Assembly: GCA_020024515.1 (NCBI GenBank)
Contig: JAHHTR010000078.1
Span: forward strand, 1 to 9,776
Length of the DNA: 9,776 nucleotides
Source: Angelakisella sp.
GTDB lineage: Bacteria > Bacillota > Clostridia > Oscillospirales > Ruminococcaceae
Direction: 5' to 3'
Part shown: in pieces, positions 7,313 to 9,776 of the stretch
Layout of the letters: every line of letters starts with the position of its first letter
Position numbering within the stretch: the stretch's first letter is position 1
Notes under the pieces: generated by a model
The model's database searches: none
What the model saw: the letters and a program-made list of their open reading frames with translations, nothing else
Told to the model about the DNA's origin: nothing
Made by a program: the position numbers and the translations under genes

Positions 7313-7972
7313 TTATTTTTCACTTTCAAGCTTTTCATTCACAACTATTCCACTGTAAAATCTTATCTCGATTTCATTGTTTCGTTTAACTTTGATAGAT
7401 TCAATTAATCTTTTTACAAGCTCTTGGTCGAAGGTTAGTAGCTTTGGGTTAATATTGTAAAGTATAACGTTCGCTTTGTCAATTTTTTCTTCGTAGATGT
7501 GATTTGATTTCATCTCGTCAACGTTGGCTTGTTTTAGGCTTTCTATCTTGTCGTGTAGCAACTTATATTCATTGTCATAATCCTTGCTTACAGCTCTAAA
7601 TTTTGCGTTACGTTCGATTAGGTTGAGCATTTGATTTTGAAGTATATTAATCTGCTCATCATACTGTTTTATGTAGCTTTCTTCCATATAGTTTGATATT
7701 ACTTCTAAGACATTGTTTCTAAATCTGCTTATAAAATCTTCCTTGTTATCTATGATACTGTTTATGGCTTTCATTATTGCCTTGTGTAAATCATCTTCTT
7801 TCAAAGTAGGGGAGTGTATACAAGTCGATTTCTTGCCAAGCTTAAGTCTATCTTCACATCTCCATACAGCTGATTTTTCACCATATTTTGACCATACCTG
7901 TCTGCGATATTTGTGTCCACAGTCAGCGCAGAACATTAGATCTGTAAGAACGTATTTTGATGAATACTTACT
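7313..7972 (-). pseudogene. Large serine recombinase, 5'-truncated (C-terminal zinc-ribbon and coiled-coil part)
   Basis: The frame is open from just after a TAA at 7973-7975 to the stop at 7313, 219 residues. It begins SSKYVLTDLMFCADCGHKY, which is the middle of a large serine recombinase (KYxLxGLxxCGxCG); the ATG at 7934-7936 is an internal methionine, not a start. Counting from that methionine, zinc-ribbon cysteines are C3, C6, C27 and C39. A helical coiled-coil region follows (about 70-150), then the family's C-terminal LTFDQELVKRLIESIKV...IRFYSG element. The catalytic N-terminal resolvase domain and the central recombinase domain are missing, so it cannot be active. These enzymes are usually 500-560 residues and integrate or excise elements. 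There is no ribosome site or promoter before it. An N-terminal piece of a similar enzyme lies at 9580-9776 on the same strand and may be from the same original gene. Confidence 0.85.
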
Positions 7973-8058
7973 TTACTTTCAGTTTAGTTTAGTTTTTGAA
8001 AACTTACTGAACATAGATTTTCCATTTCGTCACTTTTTTGTAATACTGTAACACATCT

Positions 8059-8074
8059 ATTGTAATTCTACAAT
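8059..8074. repeat. Short palindrome upstream of the cassette promoter
   Basis: ATTGTA and TACAAT form perfect six-base arms around ATTC, about 28 bases upstream of the -35 box at 8103. It could be an operator, but no cognate regulator is in the window, and short palindromes are common in AT-rich DNA. Confidence 0.25.
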
Positions 8075-8102
8075 ATTAAATGTTGCATAGATAAATTATA
8101 TA

Positions 8103-8131
8103 TTGACTTTTGTATTATTACTTAGTATAAT
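8103..8131 (+). promoter_or_regulatory. Strong sigma-A-type promoter for the effector-like cassette
   Basis: TTGACT (8103-8108) and a perfect TATAAT (8126-8131) are separated by 17 bases. It is the only strong promoter seen upstream of the plus-strand genes at 8462, 8960 and 9180 and should transcribe all three, through the broken remnant at 8196-8405. The rest of 7976-8195 is very AT-rich and holds no gene I can support. Confidence 0.75.
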
Positions 8132-8195
8132 AATATCATATAAATAATAAAAAAGTAGTAAAAATGAGTATGCTGTTTCTTTTATTTAAAAATAG

Positions 8196-8405
8196 ATAAT
8201 TAAAAAATATGAAAAAATTTATGATAAAACAAGACAAGATTTAGAAGGTTTTGGATAAACACAAGGCAGTGTCTATATTGACCATAATGATAAAGACAAT
8301 TTAACAATGATTTACGAAGTTATTAAGATTGATTTATTAAAAAGTATAAAAGATTTTACAGTTGAAAATTGGTCGAATTTTACCAAAGTTATAAAAGGAA
8401 AATAG
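8196..8405 (+). pseudogene. Gene remnant with an in-frame stop, unknown family
   Basis: One reading frame carries protein-like sequence on both sides of a single TAA at 8256-8258. Before it lies KKYEKIYDKTRQDLEGFG; after it come TQGSVYIDHNDKDNLTMIYE and a further 29 residues ending NFTKVIKGK and a stop. No ATG or ribosome site opens the frame, and an in-frame TAG lies at 8193-8195. It is most simply the C-terminal end of a decayed gene. It sits directly between the promoter and the glycine-rich gene. I do not recognise the family; by position it could be a lost immunity or toxin-locus gene. Confidence 0.5.
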
Positions 8406-8461
8406 AACACGATTTTAAGATACTTTATTCTATCAAAAAAATAAAAAGGAGAGAGTTTCAA

Positions 8462-8938
8462 ATGAATTTAAATGGTTCAATTTCATCTAAAAATCAATTA
8501 CATTATTCTAAAACATATGGAATAAATGTTGATACTAAAACAGACTGTAATAATACATTAAATGTTAAATCAGGGCTTACGTTAGAACATACCCGTGATG
8601 AAGCAGCTTTTTCATTAAAGGCTAGAGTTGACACAGCAAGCTTTAAATACAAATCTAAAACTTGGAGTGCTGGTATAAATGCTCCTAACCTTGAATTGTC
8701 AGGTAATGCTTTTATTGGTGGTACTGCTGGAGTTGAAGGCAAAGCTTCTTTTGTTGATGTTAATGCTTCTAAAACATTTGACATTGGTATTGCCAAAATA
8801 AATATAGATTGTGAAGCAGGCATAGGTGTGGCTTGTGGTATAAATGGGGGAATAAATAAATCTTCAGTTACAATAGGAGGAAAAGCAAATATTATGCCAG
8901 GTGTATATGTAGGTGCTAATATAAATATTCACGCATAG
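8462..8938 (+). CDS. Glycine-rich beta-type protein, candidate orphan toxin domain
   Basis: A 158-residue protein with no recognised family. It is rich in Gly, Ala, Asn, Ser and Thr with alternating hydrophobic residues, which predicts many beta-strands (for example SLKARVDTASFKYKS at 51-65, then glycine-dense stretches from 71 to the end such as AGIGVACGINGGIN). There is no signal peptide, membrane helix, LXG or WXG domain. Cysteines are C29, C117 and C125. The start is ATG 8462 because AAGGAG (8446-8451) lies ten bases before it; the frame is open 31 codons further upstream but without a ribosome site. Glycine-rich domains of this look occur near the C-termini of polymorphic toxins. The DUF4176 and membrane protein genes directly downstream suggest that it is part of a Type VIIb effector cassette, perhaps a detached toxin end. 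A structural or bacteriocin-like role is also possible. Confidence 0.7.
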   Translation: MNLNGSISSKNQLHYSKTYGINVDTKTDCNNTLNVKSGLTLEHTRDEAAFSLKARVDTASFKYKSKTWSAGINAPNLELSGNAFIGGTAGVEGKASFVDVNASKTFDIGIAKINIDCEAGIGVACGINGGINKSSVTIGGKANIMPGVYVGANINIHA

Positions 8939-8959
8939 TTTAAAAAGGAGTAATTATAT

Positions 8960-9163
8960 ATGTTAATAGGTTCCGTCGTAAAAATTAAAGATATCCCTAA
9001 AAATATAATGATTTATGGTTCAAATGTGTTAAACTTGTCTAATAAAAAACATTATGATTATTTAGGGTGTTTTTATCCAGAGGGTTATCAAGGAGATAAT
9101 TATAATGTTTTTTTTAATAAATCAGATATATTAGAGATTATTTATAAATTAAAAAAAATATAA
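8960..9163 (+). CDS. DUF4176 family protein (Type VII secretion LXG-associated)
   Basis: A 67-residue protein matching the DUF4176 pattern. It has the opening LIGSVVKIKD (2-11), a strand with MIYG (17-20), the central signature YDYLGCFYPEG (32-42), and FFNKSDI (51-57) before a C-terminal helix. These are the usual landmarks (IGSVV...DYxGCxYPEG...FFN..DI). Members are found beside LXG toxins in Bacillota Type VIIb loci, and some have been described as partner proteins (Lap2) that help deliver the toxin. It is a little shorter than many members at the C-terminus but looks intact. AAGGAG sits nine bases before the ATG, 22 bases after the 8938 stop, so it is co-transcribed with its neighbours. 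No LXG toxin, WXG100 protein or EssC is in the window. Confidence 0.82.
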   Translation: MLIGSVVKIKDIPKNIMIYGSNVLNLSNKKHYDYLGCFYPEGYQGDNYNVFFNKSDILEIIYKLKKI

Positions 9164-9179
9164 AAATAAAAGGTGTCAT

Positions 9180-9470
9180 ATGAAAAATTTTTTAAAAGAA
9201 CTTATAAAAGTTCCTGAATATAACAAAGAACATAAGATTGAAAGTTTAAAAAATATATGGGTACATTATTTTTATATGATGTTTGTTGTAATTATCATAC
9301 CAATAAATTATATTATATATATATTTATTTATCTTCTAAATCGAGATATATTGTCTTGTATAAAAATAACTGTTTTGTATAGTTTAGGTATAGTATTGGC
9401 TACACTATTTTTTAAGTTTAGTGTAGTTCGTAAATTTATTCGGAATAAAAAAACAACAAAAGAAAAATAA
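9180..9470 (+). CDS. Small two-helix membrane protein, candidate immunity protein
   Basis: A 96-residue protein with no recognised family. Two hydrophobic helices are plain, about residues 30-53 (a Phe/Ile/Tyr-rich run) and 57-78, joined by a short NRD turn. Both ends are charged, with a strongly basic tail (VVRKFIRNKKTTKEK), which predicts both termini in the cytoplasm. AAAGG lies about six bases before the ATG, 16 bases after the DUF4176 stop. Being last in a toxin-like cassette and membrane-bound, it could be an immunity protein against a membrane-acting toxin. That is inferred from context only; an orphan membrane protein of another role remains possible. Confidence 0.75.
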   Translation: MKNFLKELIKVPEYNKEHKIESLKNIWVHYFYMMFVVIIIPINYIIYIFIYLLNRDILSCIKITVLYSLGIVLATLFFKFSVVRKFIRNKKTTKEK

Positions 9471-9566
9471 AAAAACTTTCAGAAAGTACTGAACTGAAAT
9501 CCTCTAATTGTGCGGACTGTACAAAAAGAACTTTTTACTGTATGAAATATTAATTTTTAAGTAAAT

Positions 9567-9600
9567 ACTGACTTCTCTTTTAAAGGGAAGTCAGTTTCGT
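9567..9600 (+). terminator. Terminator after the cassette, overlapping the IS3 relic
   Basis: ACTGACTTC (9567-9575) and GAAGTCAGT (9587-9595) pair perfectly, and the stem extends inward by four more pairs, including one wobble, to a TTA loop. TTTCGTTTT follows on the plus strand, so it should end the cassette transcript. Part of it doubles as the last codons of the minus-strand transposase relic, so it was probably brought in by the IS element. Confidence 0.75.
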
Positions 9601-9776
9601 TTTAAGTTGAATACGCTCGTTGTTGTAGAAATAGATGTCCTCGTAATAGGTTTTGAGCTTTGTTCCATTACTTTCATTAACATATATATCGACTAATTTC
9701 CAGTCTTGATGCTGAGAAATGTAGTCAGTATAATAATCAGCTTGTGCAAGATATGAGGTATGTTGCTTAGTACTGT
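9580..9776 (-). pseudogene. Chimeric relic: serine recombinase N-terminal piece joined to an IS3-family transposase C-terminus
   Basis: A single open minus-strand frame of 64 codons runs in from the window edge to TAA at 9580-9582. Its first half (STKQHTSYLAQADYYTDYIS, then QDWKLVDIYVNE) matches residues of roughly 15-60 of the large serine recombinase resolvase domain (S.xxxSYxAQxxYYTxYI...DWxxVDIYxDEG). Its second half (KTYYEDIYFYNNERIQLKTK, then LTSL and a stop) is the highly conserved end of IS3-family OrfB transposases (DYIxFYNxERIQLKTKLTP). The seam is near NESNGTK. After the stop the frame continues KRSQYLL, which may be the rest of the transposase tail after a nonsense change. Neither part can be functional. 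The upstream part of the recombinase lies outside the window. Confidence 0.7.

Noticed and set aside
7934..7936. ATG as a real start for the recombinase fragment
   Set aside because: Recombinase homology continues upstream of it in frame (SSKYVLTDL) and no ribosome binding site is present, so it is an internal methionine.
7713..8051. Plus-strand open frame of 112 codons over the serine recombinase remnant
   Set aside because: It is antisense to zinc-ribbon recombinase sequence and has no ribosome site or recognisable domain.
8503..8823. Minus-strand open frame opposite the glycine-rich protein
   Set aside because: It is opposite a gene with a strong ribosome site and promoter and has no start signal of its own.
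9475..9536. Right inverted repeat of an IS3 element between the membrane protein gene and the relic transposase
   Set aside because: The stretch around 9485-9530 resembles the kind of sequence found after IS3 orfB, and AAAAAG/CTTTTT can pair at 9523-9536. No matching left end is in the window, so the element boundary cannot be supported.
1..9776. CRISPR array
   Set aside because: No regularly spaced direct repeats of 20-40 bases were seen.

Overview
The window is AT-rich throughout, uses AGGAG-type ribosome binding sites and has sigma-A-type promoters. It also carries family members common in gut and oral Clostridia: a PD-(D/E)XK family transposase-like protein, a large serine recombinase, a DUF4176 protein and an IS3 relic. 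It most likely comes from a low-GC Bacillota genome, probably Clostridia. The species cannot be told from the sequence.

Bases 1-5939 (+) hold a Type III restriction-modification operon that is entered partway through its first gene. The order is mod (C-terminal part only), an AAA/ABC-type ATPase, a small protein with a PD-(D/E)XK-like motif, and res (complete, with helicase motifs and a C-terminal nuclease). Mod and Res should form the classical complex: Mod recognises and methylates adenine, and Res translocates and cuts. The ATPase and small protein sit inside the operon; the ATPase end and the next start overlap as ATGA. They look like an ATPase-nuclease pair, either an accessory of the Type III system or a separate defence module carried by it.

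Bases 5940-6429 contain no convincing intact gene. They hold a large nested inverted repeat, a GC-rich island that is either an RNA-like structure or the degraded tail of an rRNA methyltransferase gene, and a terminator. On the minus strand, 6430-7230 encodes a PD-(D/E)XK nuclease family transposase-like (Rpn-type) protein with its own promoter. Bases 7313-7972 carry the C-terminal third of a large serine recombinase that has lost its 5' part.

Bases 8103-9600 (+) form a short cassette: a strong promoter, a gene remnant broken by a stop codon, a 158-residue glycine-rich beta-type protein, a DUF4176 protein (a family tied to Type VII secretion LXG toxins), a two-helix membrane protein and a terminator. 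This looks like an orphan toxin/partner/immunity fragment of a Type VIIb effector locus. The last 197 bases (-) encode a chimeric relic: an N-terminal serine recombinase piece running directly into the C-terminus of an IS3-family transposase. With the recombinase tail at 7313-7972 on the same strand and in the right order, this suggests that one recombinase gene was broken up by insertions and deletions, with the effector cassette now lying between its ends.
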